A DNA stretch of 46,889 nucleotides from Lysinibacillus telephonicus (GCF_003966145.1 NZ_RXNR01000031.1:1-46889); one strand, 5' to 3'. Shown: positions 24,699-34,080, counted from the first letter of the stretch. Notes: generated by a model not told the origin, from the letters alone. A program made the numbers and translations.

Positions 24699-24760
24699 AA
24701 CAATTAACAGAAATTTGAATTGTTAAAGCAGTTTGCATAAATAGTGCCAAACTGCTTTTT
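24699..24760 (+). terminator. double hairpin: terminator of the amidase-like gene or attenuator for the next
   Basis: AACAATT (24699-24705) pairs with AATTGTT (24718-24724). Directly after it, AAAGCAGTTTG (24725-24735) pairs with CAAACTGCTTT (24748-24758) and runs into five T. The T run ends only five bases before the ribosome binding site of the next gene. Confidence 0.7.
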
Positions 24761-24778
24761 CAGTATGGAGGCTTGAAA

Positions 24779-25552
24779 ATGTCTCAAAAATATAAATATC
24801 AATGGCGTATAACAAAATACAATCCCGATTTTAGAGATGAAAATGGACACTATACAAAAATAGAAGATTGGACTAGTTCTTATGACATAGGAAAAGTATT
24901 CAATGGACAACTATTTACGTTCAAAGAATATCTTCATGTTGAGAGCGCTTATATCAATACAATATTGATGTTTTTAAAAGAAAGTAAAGTTAAATCACTA
25001 AGGGTTATAGGGCTAGAGAAACATAAATTCAAAGCACAACAGAAGTGGCAATTTTTATATGAAGATAAATTTCAACATGTCCAATTAGAAGAGGATATGG
25101 TAATTGACGTGGAAGACGTTCCGACAATTTGTAAGATGATCTTGAGAGAGTTAATGTACTGCCAACTACTAGTGAAGGATAAAATTTTTATTCATTTTGG
25201 CTGGGACTATTATATGTATATCGGTACAAATTACCAGTCAGCTGTTGCTATTAAATTTGCTTCAAATAATGGTCTTTACGTAGAATCATTTCAGTCACCA
25301 TGTTATCTTTCACAAGAAGAAATTATTAGGATAATGCAGTGGGCCTTAATTGATGACGATAGTATTACAGGTGAAGAAGAACTTAAAAAGATCCCTTTGA
25401 AAGAATATCAAAATATACTTAATTTATTAGATGAACATCCAGTGACAGGCATATTTAAACTAAATACTCAGCATAAGGATTTTTTTCAAAGGTTTTTAAG
25501 TCATAAAATGGATTTTTCCAAGTATGAATATTATCTTTGGTGTAATAATTAA
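24779..25552 (+). CDS. conserved-looking hypothetical protein
   Basis: A 257-residue soluble protein without membrane segments or a motif I recognise. It is rich in aromatic residues and begins MSQKYKYQWRITKYNPDFRD. A middle section includes HFGWDYYMYIGTNYQ and a C-terminal section EYQNILNLLDEHPVTGIF. TATGGAGG at 24764-24771 serves ATG 24779 better than TTG 24773. A strong terminator hairpin ends just upstream, so its transcription must read through or attenuate there. No function is assigned. Confidence 0.75.
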   Translation: MSQKYKYQWRITKYNPDFRDENGHYTKIEDWTSSYDIGKVFNGQLFTFKEYLHVESAYINTILMFLKESKVKSLRVIGLEKHKFKAQQKWQFLYEDKFQHVQLEEDMVIDVEDVPTICKMILRELMYCQLLVKDKIFIHFGWDYYMYIGTNYQSAVAIKFASNNGLYVESFQSPCYLSQEEIIRIMQWALIDDDSITGEEELKKIPLKEYQNILNLLDEHPVTGIFKLNTQHKDFFQRFLSHKMDFSKYEYYLWCNN

Positions 25553-25560
25553 TCCTAGTT

Positions 25561-25595
25561 AAAAGACACCGTATTTTGATGGAATGTCTTTTTTC
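25561..25595 (+). terminator. terminator of the 24779-25552 gene
   Basis: AAAAGACA pairs with TGTCTTTT (25561-25568 with 25585-25592), followed by T-rich sequence. The rest of 25596-25820 is AT-rich with no supported gene. Confidence 0.65.
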
Positions 25596-25820
25596 TTTTT
25601 AAACTGGTATAGAGTGAGGAGAGTATTAATAGAAGTACTAAATAATTATAATAAGGAGCTCTTTACAAAGAGATAAAAAATGATAAAAATTATCTATATA
25701 ATTGTAAAAGATATGGTAAAAACCTATGCGTATTTTAAAATATTAAAATTTATGTTAATGTTAATTGGGAAGAAGATATTACATATGGTCTAGATATTTG
25801 TTTTTAAGGAGAGAAAAATA

Positions 25821-26417
25821 ATGAAAGAACAGTCTTTATCAGTAAGAGAAGCAATTATCGGGAGACGTTCAATAAAGAAATTCAATGGTCAACCAGTTGA
25901 TCGTGAAGATTTAATGAATATAATTGACGATGCTGTTTGGGCACCTAATCATAAAAATAGAGAGCCGTGGAGATTGGTTGTTGGTTGTGGAAAAGAGATT
26001 TTTGATTTACATCGCCTTTTACGTGATACAGCTATTCCTAATTGGAAGGAGCTTTCAGAAGAAGCATTAGAAAAGCAAATGCAAAAATTTACCCTTGCAG
26101 GAGCTTTTGTATTTGTGATTGTTCCGGAAGATGTTCGTCAAAAACAACGTTTAGAAGATTTCGCGGCTGCAAGCACCTTTATCCAAAATATACAATTACT
26201 TGCATGGGACTATGGGATTGGTTCGTGTTGGAAGACGCCAGATTACCTAGATGCACCAGCCTTTCGAGAAGCAATTGGTGCTGCACCAGGTGAGCGGATT
26301 ATCTCAATGCTGCAATTAGGTTATTTTGATGAATTGCCAAAGGCTGTTGAACGAAAAAAGTCAAAAGAAATTGTAACGTTTTTCGGCAGTGTTCAAAATA
26401 ATGATGAGTCTGAGTAG
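25821..26417 (+). CDS. nitroreductase family protein
   Basis: A 198-residue FMN enzyme. SVREAIIGRRSIKKFNGQPV (FMN phosphate contacts at Arg-Arg-Ser), WAPNHKNREPWR (flavin loop), AAASTFIQNIQLLAWDYGIGSCWKT and the final ERIISMLQLGY are the classical order. It is an NAD(P)H-dependent reductase of nitro compounds or quinones, substrate unknown. AAGGAGAG at 25807-25814 serves ATG 25821. It is monocistronic. Confidence 0.87.
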   Translation: MKEQSLSVREAIIGRRSIKKFNGQPVDREDLMNIIDDAVWAPNHKNREPWRLVVGCGKEIFDLHRLLRDTAIPNWKELSEEALEKQMQKFTLAGAFVFVIVPEDVRQKQRLEDFAAASTFIQNIQLLAWDYGIGSCWKTPDYLDAPAFREAIGAAPGERIISMLQLGYFDELPKAVERKKSKEIVTFFGSVQNNDESE

Positions 26418-26441
26418 GATTTTTAATAATTATATGAGTAG

Positions 26442-26478
26442 ACCTATAATTTTTCTATAGAGAAATTATAGGTTTTTT
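26442..26478 (+). terminator. nitroreductase gene terminator
   Basis: ACCTATAATTT (26442-26452) pairs with AAATTATAGGT (26463-26473), then a run of T. Confidence 0.8.
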
Positions 26479-26651
26479 CTATTAGGAAAGTTAATTTATT
26501 GTACACAACGTCAAATTCAATAGCATTGATATTTACTAAATGTCCATTTCGTTGTTCTGTTAATTCATGTAAATTAATATTAATTTAAGAGGGTTCCATT
26601 CACTTAACGAGGAACCAATAAATTGCAAATATCAAAAAGGGGTGTATTGGT

Positions 26652-28184
26652 ATGGCAGTTGAACAAAGAGTAAAGGAATTGCACCATTTTATTAATGGGG
26701 AACAAGTTGAAGGTTCAAGTGGACGATATTCAAACGTATACAATCCTTCAACAGGTGAAGTAATTGCACAAGTACCATTAGCAACGAGAGATGAAGTGAA
26801 ACATGCAATTGAAGTTGCTAAAAAAGCATTTCCAGCGTGGAAGAAATTGTCCTCTGGTAAACGGGCTGAAATTGTTTTGAAGTTCCGGCAATTACTAAAA
26901 GAAAATGAAGAAGAGTTAATCGAAGTGATTTGCCAAGAAAGTGGAAAAACGAAGGAGGACGCTAGGGGTGAGATAACACGTGGATTAGAATCTGTGGATC
27001 TTGCTATAAATGCCTCTCATTTATTAAAAGGTGAATACTCTGTCAATGTTGGCGGAAATATTAACGCATTTTCGACAAAATCACCATTGGGAGTAGTTGC
27101 TGCAATATCTCCGTTTAACTTCCCAGTTATGGTGCCGCTTGCGATTACAAGTATGGCTGTTGCTGTTGGAAATTCCGTTATTTTAAAACCATCGGAAAAG
27201 GTGCCTATGTCAGCTCTCTATTTTTCTGAGCTATGGAAAAAAGCAGGTCTTCCAGATGGCGTTTGGACAGTTATTAACGGAGATAAGGAAGCGGTTGATG
27301 AGCTTTTAGAAAACCCAACGATCGAAGCAATTTCCTTTGTTGGTTCTACTCCAGTAGCTGAATATATTTATCAAACAGGAACGAATTACAATAAAAGAGT
27401 TGCTGCATTTGGCGGAGGGAAAAACTTCATGATTGTTATGCCTGATGCAGATTTAGAAAAAACAGCGAATGCATTTATCGGGGCAGCTTATGGAGCAGCT
27501 TCTCAGCGTTGTATGGCGATTTCTGGTGCAATGGCAGTTGGCAAAGAAACAGCTGATAAGTTCGTTGCTATATTAAAAGAAAAAATTGAGAACTTAAAAG
27601 TTGGACCATATACAGATAATGAGGTTGATTTTGGTCCAGTTATTACAATGCAATCCAAGGAAGCGGTTATTAAGGCTATAAATAAAGGTGTTGAAGAAGG
27701 CGCAAAATTGGTTGTAGATGGACGAAACCCAAGTATTTGTGAAGTATCAAATGGATTCTATTTAGGTCCAACATTATTAGATGAAGTGAAGCCTTCAATG
27801 GAAATCTATGAACAAGAAGTATTCGGACCCGCACGAATTGTTGTTCGAGTGGAATCACTGCAGGAAGCAATCGATTTAATAAATGACCATGAACTAGGAA
27901 ATGGTGTAACAATTTTCACAAACAATGGAGCAGCGGCACGTAAATTTCAGGAGGAAATTGAAGTGGGTATGGTGGGCGTAAATGTCCCTATACCGATTCC
28001 GGTGGGCTATCATAATTTTGGTGGCTGGAAACGCTCTAAGTTTGGTGAGGGCTTTATGTTTGGCCCAGACCAAGCGCGCTTTTTCACAAAAAGTAAAACC
28101 ATTTCTGAAAAGTGGATTGATGTTGATGATGAAACAACTACCACATTTGCTTTTCCTAGTAATAATGATGGTGAAAATAAGTAA
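26652..28184 (+). CDS. mmsA: CoA-acylating (methyl)malonate-semialdehyde dehydrogenase
   Basis: A 510-residue aldehyde dehydrogenase. Catalytic Cys287 lies in AASQRCMAISGA. NAD site landmarks are SPFNFPVMVPL, SVILKPSEKVP and SFVGSTPVAEYIY. The usual general-base Glu in the FGGGKN region is replaced by the GKNFM pattern typical of MmsA/IolA, the CoA-dependent family. It converts malonate semialdehyde or methylmalonate semialdehyde to acetyl-CoA or propionyl-CoA plus CO2. Lacking other iol genes here, a role in beta-alanine or valine breakdown is more likely than inositol. AAAGGGGTG at 26636-26644 serves ATG 26652. Confidence 0.9.
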   Translation: MAVEQRVKELHHFINGEQVEGSSGRYSNVYNPSTGEVIAQVPLATRDEVKHAIEVAKKAFPAWKKLSSGKRAEIVLKFRQLLKENEEELIEVICQESGKTKEDARGEITRGLESVDLAINASHLLKGEYSVNVGGNINAFSTKSPLGVVAAISPFNFPVMVPLAITSMAVAVGNSVILKPSEKVPMSALYFSELWKKAGLPDGVWTVINGDKEAVDELLENPTIEAISFVGSTPVAEYIYQTGTNYNKRVAAFGGGKNFMIVMPDADLEKTANAFIGAAYGAASQRCMAISGAMAVGKETADKFVAILKEKIENLKVGPYTDNEVDFGPVITMQSKEAVIKAINKGVEEGAKLVVDGRNPSICEVSNGFYLGPTLLDEVKPSMEIYEQEVFGPARIVVRVESLQEAIDLINDHELGNGVTIFTNNGAAARKFQEEIEVGMVGVNVPIPIPVGYHNFGGWKRSKFGEGFMFGPDQARFFTKSKTISEKWIDVDDETTTTFAFPSNNDGENK

Positions 28185-28196
28185 CGGTCATTACAG

Positions 28197-28228
28197 CATG
28201 ATCTCCAAAATTGGAGATCATGTTTTTT
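28197..28228 (+). terminator. mmsA terminator
   Basis: CATGATCTCCAA (28197-28208) pairs perfectly with TTGGAGATCATG (28211-28222), followed by six T. Confidence 0.85.
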
Positions 28229-28451
28229 CTTTTTGAAGAGGTTATAAATTTTCGACTTATAGATAACTTTTCTGTAAAATAATGTTAGCATGTGAGAATG
28301 ATCTTACTACTATAAATATACTTACGGGCAATTAAAGGTGTTTTGCGAATGATTTGTCGGTAAAATTTTTTATATTTTTTTGTCCAGGTAATACAGAGAT
28401 ATATTTATCTACTTTGCCTATAAAAGCAGATAGAAATGAGGTATTAATCAA

Positions 28452-29723
28452 ATGAGTTCAAGGGTAGAAGAAGTAATTGAGTTTACAAGAACAAAATTCG
28501 GATTAGACAATTATTACTTAAAAGGGTATCAGTTCGATCGGAGCGTAAATATCTTCAAAGAGACGGTTTATACAATGTGTATGGAATGGTTTCCTAATCA
28601 TGCAACAGTACAGGAGGACGACGATTCAAATCCGGAAGGTACAGCAGTAATTGAGATTGATATAAACAGTCTTAAACTTAAGAGTGCAATTTTTGTAATG
28701 GGGAAGACTTTTGCAGAATATGGGGTCGAGTTTGCCGCTCCCTATAAGTTTTCAATTATAAAATGGATTGAACAGGAAACAGGATTAATGTATGGCAAGC
28801 AATTTCAACTGCAAAAAGAAGAGGATGGTAATATTCACTTTAGAGAATGTATCAATGGTGTTGCCGTATCACCTTCCGGATCTATTGAAATTAAGTTTGA
28901 TCATGAAGGAAAACTTACCTTCTTTTCAATACATGGTCAATTCCCTTCAGAAGAGTTGATTAGGGAGGAAGAATATTCACTTTCCCTCGATAGTTTAAGT
29001 CATCTGAAAAAAGAGCAGTTAAAATTGGTTGAATTCCCTTCATTCGAACAGAAGAAAATATATCCTGTTTACGCTGTGGAAGAAATTTATATCGCGAATG
29101 ATCAGAGTTTGACAATCCCTTTTGAATTCTTTGTGGATAGAAGGTCTTATTTAACTATAAATAAAATTATTTATTGGGAGAGTCCAATTAATAAGCCGTT
29201 TGAACGAGAGGAAATTAGATGGATTGATGAGATAACAGAAGAACAAGCACTTTCATGTGAGCCATCCCCAGATTCATTTCCTATCTCAAAGGAAGAGCAA
29301 GAGAAATGTGTATTAGCAGTTAAGGACTTTTTGCGTCGGGAATATCCGAATGATGCTGGAAATTGGATTCTGAAATCACTGTATCGGGAAAAAGGATACA
29401 TACATGCCATATTAAAAGCGAACAAACAAGATGATCGCGTTTTTGAGAGGAAAGTTAAGGTTTTTATAGATGCAAAGAGACTTCAAGTAGTAAATTACAT
29501 GGATAATAAACTAATGCTGGAGATTTTCGATCAATTTAATGTTCCTGAAAAAGCAACTATTACTAAAGATGAAGCCTATGAAAAAATTAAAGAATTGTTT
29601 GAGCTTAAGCCTTATTACGTTTATGACTTTAAACAGAGTTTATATGTTTTATGCGGAAAATTAGATTGTGATTATGGTGTGATAGCGTCAAATGGAGAAA
29701 TAATAGCATTAGACGATTTATAG
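28452..29723 (+). CDS. YcdB/YcdC-repeat (DUF4901-like) protein, tentative
   Basis: A 423-residue soluble acidic protein. Two halves of similar style (about 1-230 and 270-420) contain PepSY/YcdB-like alternating segments such as GVAVSPSGSIEIKFDHEGKL and the GVIASNGEIIALDDL end. This resembles the YcdB/YcdC repeat family of Bacillales, but I am not certain. No signal peptide is seen, which is unusual for that family. ATG 28452 follows TGAGGT. It is monocistronic, between mmsA and the PucR regulator; no function is assigned. Confidence 0.6.
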   Translation: MSSRVEEVIEFTRTKFGLDNYYLKGYQFDRSVNIFKETVYTMCMEWFPNHATVQEDDDSNPEGTAVIEIDINSLKLKSAIFVMGKTFAEYGVEFAAPYKFSIIKWIEQETGLMYGKQFQLQKEEDGNIHFRECINGVAVSPSGSIEIKFDHEGKLTFFSIHGQFPSEELIREEEYSLSLDSLSHLKKEQLKLVEFPSFEQKKIYPVYAVEEIYIANDQSLTIPFEFFVDRRSYLTINKIIYWESPINKPFEREEIRWIDEITEEQALSCEPSPDSFPISKEEQEKCVLAVKDFLRREYPNDAGNWILKSLYREKGYIHAILKANKQDDRVFERKVKVFIDAKRLQVVNYMDNKLMLEIFDQFNVPEKATITKDEAYEKIKELFELKPYYVYDFKQSLYVLCGKLDCDYGVIASNGEIIALDDL

Positions 29724-29859
29724 AGCTCCTTCAGAGGTAGGACAGGTTTAGTTGTTAGTATCAAACTAGGGGTGTAAAAGTAATGTCATTCAGGAATTCT
29801 GCTGCATTTGTCAAAAACTTTCTACTATTCTAGCGTTTTGGAGTGAGGGGGAGTAAATT

Positions 29860-31407
29860 TTGCTGCAAGTTGCAAATATTTTAGATAACAGACATTTTAA
29901 AAAAGCTGAAGTCATTGCAGGGTTTTCTGGGCTCCATAATATCATTAAATGGGTTCATGTTCTTGAAGTTTCCAACGTTCAAAAATTATTAAAAGGTTAT
30001 GAGCTAATATTAACGACGGGTGTTAGTTTTCAAAATGATAGTGAACAATTTAAAAAATTTGTAGAAGGTTTAATAGAAGCAAACTGCGCGGGGCTTTGCA
30101 TTGAATATGGCCCTTATATTCAATGCGTCCCAAAAACAGTTTTTGACCTAGCTAATGAACATCATTTTCCCATTATAGTATTTCATGAAGAAGTTCCATT
30201 TGTTGAAATTACACAAGATTTACACTCTCTCATTATCAATAATCAATATTCGATAATATCTAAATTAGAAGCATACTCGCAAATTATTAATAAGGAAGCA
30301 TTACACACACATAATGTCGAACATATACTAAAACTTATGCATAAATATCTGAATATTCAGACTGTATATAAAGTCGAAGGTAAAGAACCTATATTTTATC
30401 CTAATATGCAAAAAGCTCAAAGAGAAATTCTTTTGCAAAAGATATCAAATAACAGCTATGCTAATCATTTTAAAAGCCAAACCATCCACTTATTCGAGCA
30501 TAATTATGGGGAAATTATTTTATTTAGTGAGGATAAAGAAATTACAGAATTTGAGATGCTCATTTTAGATAGAACTGTTACCGCAGTGGCACAGTTGTTA
30601 ATTCGTAATCTTTATGTTGAGGAAAAGAAAGGGATAGAAGACGCGAAATGGCTTGATGAATGGTTGGAAGGAATACATTCACAAGAAGAAATTTGGCAGT
30701 TTATCATTTCACAATGTCCTAACTATAAATTGAAAGAGGGTATTGTTTTATTAATTTCTATTCCGAGAAATGAGAAAAATAAGCAATTAGATATTACGTA
30801 TTTCAAATTATTTTGTAATGCAATTTTTGATAAAAAAGGATTTTATTTATTTGCATTAGAAAAGAAGCATGACTTAATTTTAATATTATTGAATAGACAA
30901 GATTCCAGTTCTATAAAGATGAGAGTGCAGGAAGGTATTATGAAACTTGAGCTAGCAGATATGCTGTTAAATCAAGAAATCGTGGTAGGGAAAATTGTAA
31001 AAGATTTATCATTAATTTGTGAAAGCTATCAGTCAGCGCTAGATACGTTATATATCTCAAGAAAAATTAAAGCACCGTCATATTTTTATGATGAATTGTA
31101 TATATATCATTTAATTTATAAGCTGCAAAAGTATACAAATTTAGAAGCGATGATTTATGAATATTTACAACCATTAATTGACTTCGATGAAAAGTATGAT
31201 GGAAAGCTGCTTGAAACATTAGAAGTATATTTGCACTTTAATGGATCTAAACAAGAAACTGCCAAGCGATTATTTATTGTACGACAAACGTTATATCACC
31301 GTTTAAAGAAAATCGAAAGTTTAATAGGGAAGGATTTTATGAAGGGGGAAAATCGTTTAGCGTTAGAATTTATGCTGCAAGCGCGAAAGTTTGTTAAAAA
31401 AGATTAA
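29860..31407 (+). CDS. PucR-family transcriptional regulator
   Basis: A 515-residue regulator. The N-terminal PucR sensor domain spans about 1-125 (VIAGFSGLHNIIKWVHVLEV, ELILTTGVSF). The middle is GGDEF-like, and the C-terminal PucR helix-turn-helix lies near 455-510 (HFNGSKQETAKRLFIVRQTLYHRLKKIE). PucR proteins activate purine, allantoin, proline or amino-compound catabolic genes. The next gene, a class III aminotransferase 196 bp downstream on the same strand, is its likely target. TTG 29860 is the start: GAGGGGGAG at 29845-29853 is correctly spaced and the domain begins immediately. Confidence 0.88.
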   Translation: MLQVANILDNRHFKKAEVIAGFSGLHNIIKWVHVLEVSNVQKLLKGYELILTTGVSFQNDSEQFKKFVEGLIEANCAGLCIEYGPYIQCVPKTVFDLANEHHFPIIVFHEEVPFVEITQDLHSLIINNQYSIISKLEAYSQIINKEALHTHNVEHILKLMHKYLNIQTVYKVEGKEPIFYPNMQKAQREILLQKISNNSYANHFKSQTIHLFEHNYGEIILFSEDKEITEFEMLILDRTVTAVAQLLIRNLYVEEKKGIEDAKWLDEWLEGIHSQEEIWQFIISQCPNYKLKEGIVLLISIPRNEKNKQLDITYFKLFCNAIFDKKGFYLFALEKKHDLILILLNRQDSSSIKMRVQEGIMKLELADMLLNQEIVVGKIVKDLSLICESYQSALDTLYISRKIKAPSYFYDELYIYHLIYKLQKYTNLEAMIYEYLQPLIDFDEKYDGKLLETLEVYLHFNGSKQETAKRLFIVRQTLYHRLKKIESLIGKDFMKGENRLALEFMLQARKFVKKD

Positions 31408-31603
31408 TATAAGAGATTAAAACGGCATAGCTTACTAAGACAAAGTTATAATTTGTGTAAATATTTTACTGAATTTATTTTACATTTTGTTAAATGAAAA
31501 ACAGCCATTTATTATCCATAATATTCTGTAAATTAAAGCGTCCTAGATTTACAGTCTTATAGAAGCAACGCTTTTCATTCTAAATGATAGGTTAGGAGTG
31601 TGA

Positions 31604-32968
31604 ATGGTGATGTTGGATACAAATTTAGGGAAAGAATTATTAGAAAAGGATGAGAAATATGTATGGCATTCTATGAAGCCATATAATCCAAATGCAACAT
31701 TAGTCGTTGAGAAATCGAATGGGGCTCGTTTAGTAGACGTTGATGGAAAGCAGTTTATTGATGCGATGGCAGGGCTGTTTTGTGTAAATGTAGGCTATGG
31801 AAGGCAAGAATTAGCGAAAGCAGCCTACGACCAAATGATCGTTAATGCTTATACGCCTCTTTCACAAGGGCATGTACCAGCTATTAAATTAGCCGAAAAG
31901 TTAAACGAATTGCTTGGAGGAGACTATGTTATATTCTTTTCAAACAGCGGTTCTGAAGCGAATGAAACTGCATTTAAGATTGCGCGGCAATACCATAACC
32001 AAAAAGGAGAGTCCTCCCGTTATAAAATAGTTTCTCGTTATCGAGCTTACCATGGGAATTCCATGGGTGCACTAGCTGCAACTGGTCAGGCGGAAAGAAA
32101 ATATAAATATGAACCATTAGCACCTGGATTTCTCCATGTTTCACCTCCAGATTCTTATCGAAGCAATGAAGACGCCTATACTGATTTATTTGAAATCCCA
32201 AGTGTAAAAGAAGTGGATCGAGTAATGACTTGGGAGTTTAGCGATACAATCGCGGCAATGATTCTTGAACCGATTATTACAGGTGGAGGAATTCTTATGC
32301 CGCCGCAAAACTATTTAAAAGGTATTAAAAGAGTATGCGAAAAACATGGTGCACTCTTGATTGTAGATGAAGTAATTTGTGGTTTTGGCAGAACAGGAAA
32401 GCCGTTTGGATTCATGAACTATGATATAAAACCAGACATTATTACAATGGCGAAAGGCTTAACTAGTGCTTATCTCCCATTATCAGCAACAGCCGTGAAA
32501 CGAGAAGTTTATGAAGTGTTTAAGGAAAGCGGCGATTATGAGTACTTCCGACATGTTAATACATTTGGCGGCCACCCTGCAGCGTGTGCAGTAGCATTAA
32601 AAAACCTTGAAATTATGGAAGAAGAACAACTTTTTGATCGTTCCGCCCAAAAGGGAGCTCAGGTTTTAGAAGCTTTGCAAAATCAATTAATGTCGCACCC
32701 TAACGTAGGAGATGTTCGCGGAAAAGGTTTACTAATTGGTATTGAGTTAGTAAAAGATAAAACAACAAAAGAACCTCTTAATATAGAAGCTGTAAATAAA
32801 GTAATTGCAACATGTAAAGAAAGTGGAGTAATTATCGGCAAAAATGGTACTACAGTTGCAGGATTCAACAATGTACTTATTTTATCACCTCCATTAAATA
32901 TCTCTGATGATGATATTAAAATTGTGTTGGATACATTAGCAGAGGCAATTCACCAATTAAACGTATAA
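31604..32968 (+). CDS. class III (omega) PLP-dependent aminotransferase
   Basis: A 454-residue fold-type I aminotransferase. The PLP lysine is Lys284 in TMAKGLTSAYLPLSA, the PLP phosphate contact is SNSGSEANETA (113-123), and the cofactor Asp is in IVDEVICGFGRTG. The family includes beta-alanine/pyruvate, taurine/pyruvate and GABA aminotransferases. The nearby mmsA-type dehydrogenase makes beta-alanine to malonate semialdehyde an attractive assignment, but substrate choice is inference. TTAGGAGTG at 31592-31600 serves ATG 31604 (GTG 31607 and ATG 31610 also in frame). It is likely under PucR control. Confidence 0.86.
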   Translation: MVMLDTNLGKELLEKDEKYVWHSMKPYNPNATLVVEKSNGARLVDVDGKQFIDAMAGLFCVNVGYGRQELAKAAYDQMIVNAYTPLSQGHVPAIKLAEKLNELLGGDYVIFFSNSGSEANETAFKIARQYHNQKGESSRYKIVSRYRAYHGNSMGALAATGQAERKYKYEPLAPGFLHVSPPDSYRSNEDAYTDLFEIPSVKEVDRVMTWEFSDTIAAMILEPIITGGGILMPPQNYLKGIKRVCEKHGALLIVDEVICGFGRTGKPFGFMNYDIKPDIITMAKGLTSAYLPLSATAVKREVYEVFKESGDYEYFRHVNTFGGHPAACAVALKNLEIMEEEQLFDRSAQKGAQVLEALQNQLMSHPNVGDVRGKGLLIGIELVKDKTTKEPLNIEAVNKVIATCKESGVIIGKNGTTVAGFNNVLILSPPLNISDDDIKIVLDTLAEAIHQLNV

Positions 32969-32975
32969 ACAAAAT

Positions 32976-33019
32976 AAGCAGGGTAGAAAGGGGAGAAGCC
33001 TCTTTCTATTCTGCTTTTT
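32976..33019 (+). terminator. aminotransferase gene terminator
   Basis: AAGCAGGGTAGAAAGGGG (32976-32993) pairs with 32999-33016 with few defects, then five T. Confidence 0.8.
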
Positions 33020-33189
33020 CCAATTGCAAGGGCATTAAAATAGTATATAAAGTGATTTTTGTCGTTGTATGGTCGAATTATTTCCCGAGAAATGTTTTAT
33101 TTTGCGATAAATATCGAAATCCTAAAAATGATTGCTTTATTTTGTTTTATAATGGTGTTTAATAACTAGAATTCCTCTCAAAATGTTGG

Positions 33190-33330
33190 TTTATAAAAAA
33201 GTTTGATCAAAAATACGTCTTATTATGTTGATTTTCCCAATATAAAAGAGCCTGCTTTTGAAAAAAAGATTGATCAAAACAGGCTCTTTAAATATTTCAC
33301 GAGGACTATTTTTATATAAAAGTTTGATCA
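33190..33330 (+). repeat. three copies of a 20-bp motif, left of the VOC gene
   Basis: TTTATAAAAAAGTTTGATCA at 33190-33209; a 17/20 match at 33257-33276 inside a hairpin; and TTTATATAAAAGTTTGATCA (19/20) at 33311-33330. All are in plus orientation. Two further copies in the opposite orientation lie right of the gene. The 428-bp gap 32969-33396 contains no gene. Confidence 0.7.
33245..33290. terminator. long hairpin, probable terminator
   Basis: AAAGAGCCTGCTTTTG (33245-33260) pairs with CAAAACAGGCTCTTT (33275-33289) with one bulged C. T-rich sequence follows on the minus strand. It is about 105 bp beyond the VOC gene stop, and its loop contains part of the second 20-bp motif. Confidence 0.6.
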
Positions 33331-33396
33331 TTTTCTATCTGTGCTCAACAATCGCTGTCTATCCTTGAAGAAACTATTTATTCAATTTTAATTTTC

Positions 33397-33792
33397 TTAA
33401 TCGCTTTCAATTGCCTCATAAATTTCAATTAAGTTGTCATCTGGGTCTCTGAAATGAGCTACCCTAATACCCCAATCAACTTGGTTATGTGGTTCATTAA
33501 TAAATTTCACTCCCTGTTTTTTAAGAGAATGATATGTATCTTCTACACTGTCAACAAGTATTATTAATGAAGTTTTATCCATAGAATTAGAGTTTAATAA
33601 AAGTTCTTCAGTACCAATAGCTTTAGCCATAGCTTTTCTATCAAATAATCCTATAATTGTTTCTCCAGCCTTAAATTCAGCATATCGAGATTCCTCATTT
33701 CCCCAACCAACCTCGAAACCTAAAATATTACGATAAAACAAAAAACACGCTTTAAAATTTTTAGTCAATAATCGAACATGAGTAAGTTTCAT
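33397..33792 (-). CDS. VOC (glyoxalase/bleomycin-resistance-like) family protein
   Basis: A 131-residue single-module VOC protein. The N-terminal strand MKLTHVRLLTKNFKACFLFYRNILGFEV carries the ligand His5. A middle KAGETIIGLFDR and the C-terminal HFRDPDDNLIEIYEAIE (metal Glu in IEIYE) complete the fold, which dimerises to form a metal site. It could detoxify an electrophile or bind a drug; the substrate cannot be told. ATG 33792 has GGAGTG upstream. The gene is bracketed by inward-facing 20-bp motifs. Confidence 0.83.
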   Translation of the reverse strand: MKLTHVRLLTKNFKACFLFYRNILGFEVGWGNEESRYAEFKAGETIIGLFDRKAMAKAIGTEELLLNSNSMDKTSLIILVDSVEDTYHSLKKQGVKFINEPHNQVDWGIRVAHFRDPDDNLIEIYEAIESD

Positions 33793-33932
33793 ACAATCAC
33801 TCCATTTAGTAGGATATTAATCATTATTCGTTATTTCTAATCAAAAACCCTTTAATGAAGTAACATGACAGAGCTTTGCAAACATCAACAAGTGCAAAAA
33901 AGAAATATCCCGTTTAAATTAATACAGGATTT

Positions 33933-33972
33933 TGAACAAACTTTATTATAAATGATCAGACTTTTTTATAAA
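33933..33972 (-). repeat. two abutting copies of the 20-bp motif, right of the VOC gene
   Basis: On the minus strand 33953-33972 reads TTTATAAAAAAGTCTGATCA (19/20 to the leftmost copy) and 33933-33952 reads TTTATAATAAAGTTTGTTCA (18/20). They are head to tail with no gap, in the VOC/metallophosphoesterase divergent intergenic space. Confidence 0.7.
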
Positions 33973-34080
33973 TTATCGAACACTATTTTAAAGCCATACA
34001 AAATAATGTTGCTCCGATAATAGTAATCTAAAAAATTTGTTAATAATGATGAGGACATAAAATTTAAAGGAGTATTTGAT

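Noticed and set aside
25680-25793. 37-codon ORF upstream of the nitroreductase gene
   Set aside because: Lys/Ile/Met-rich reading of AT-rich DNA, weak ribosome binding site (AAAGAG), no terminator; probably chance.
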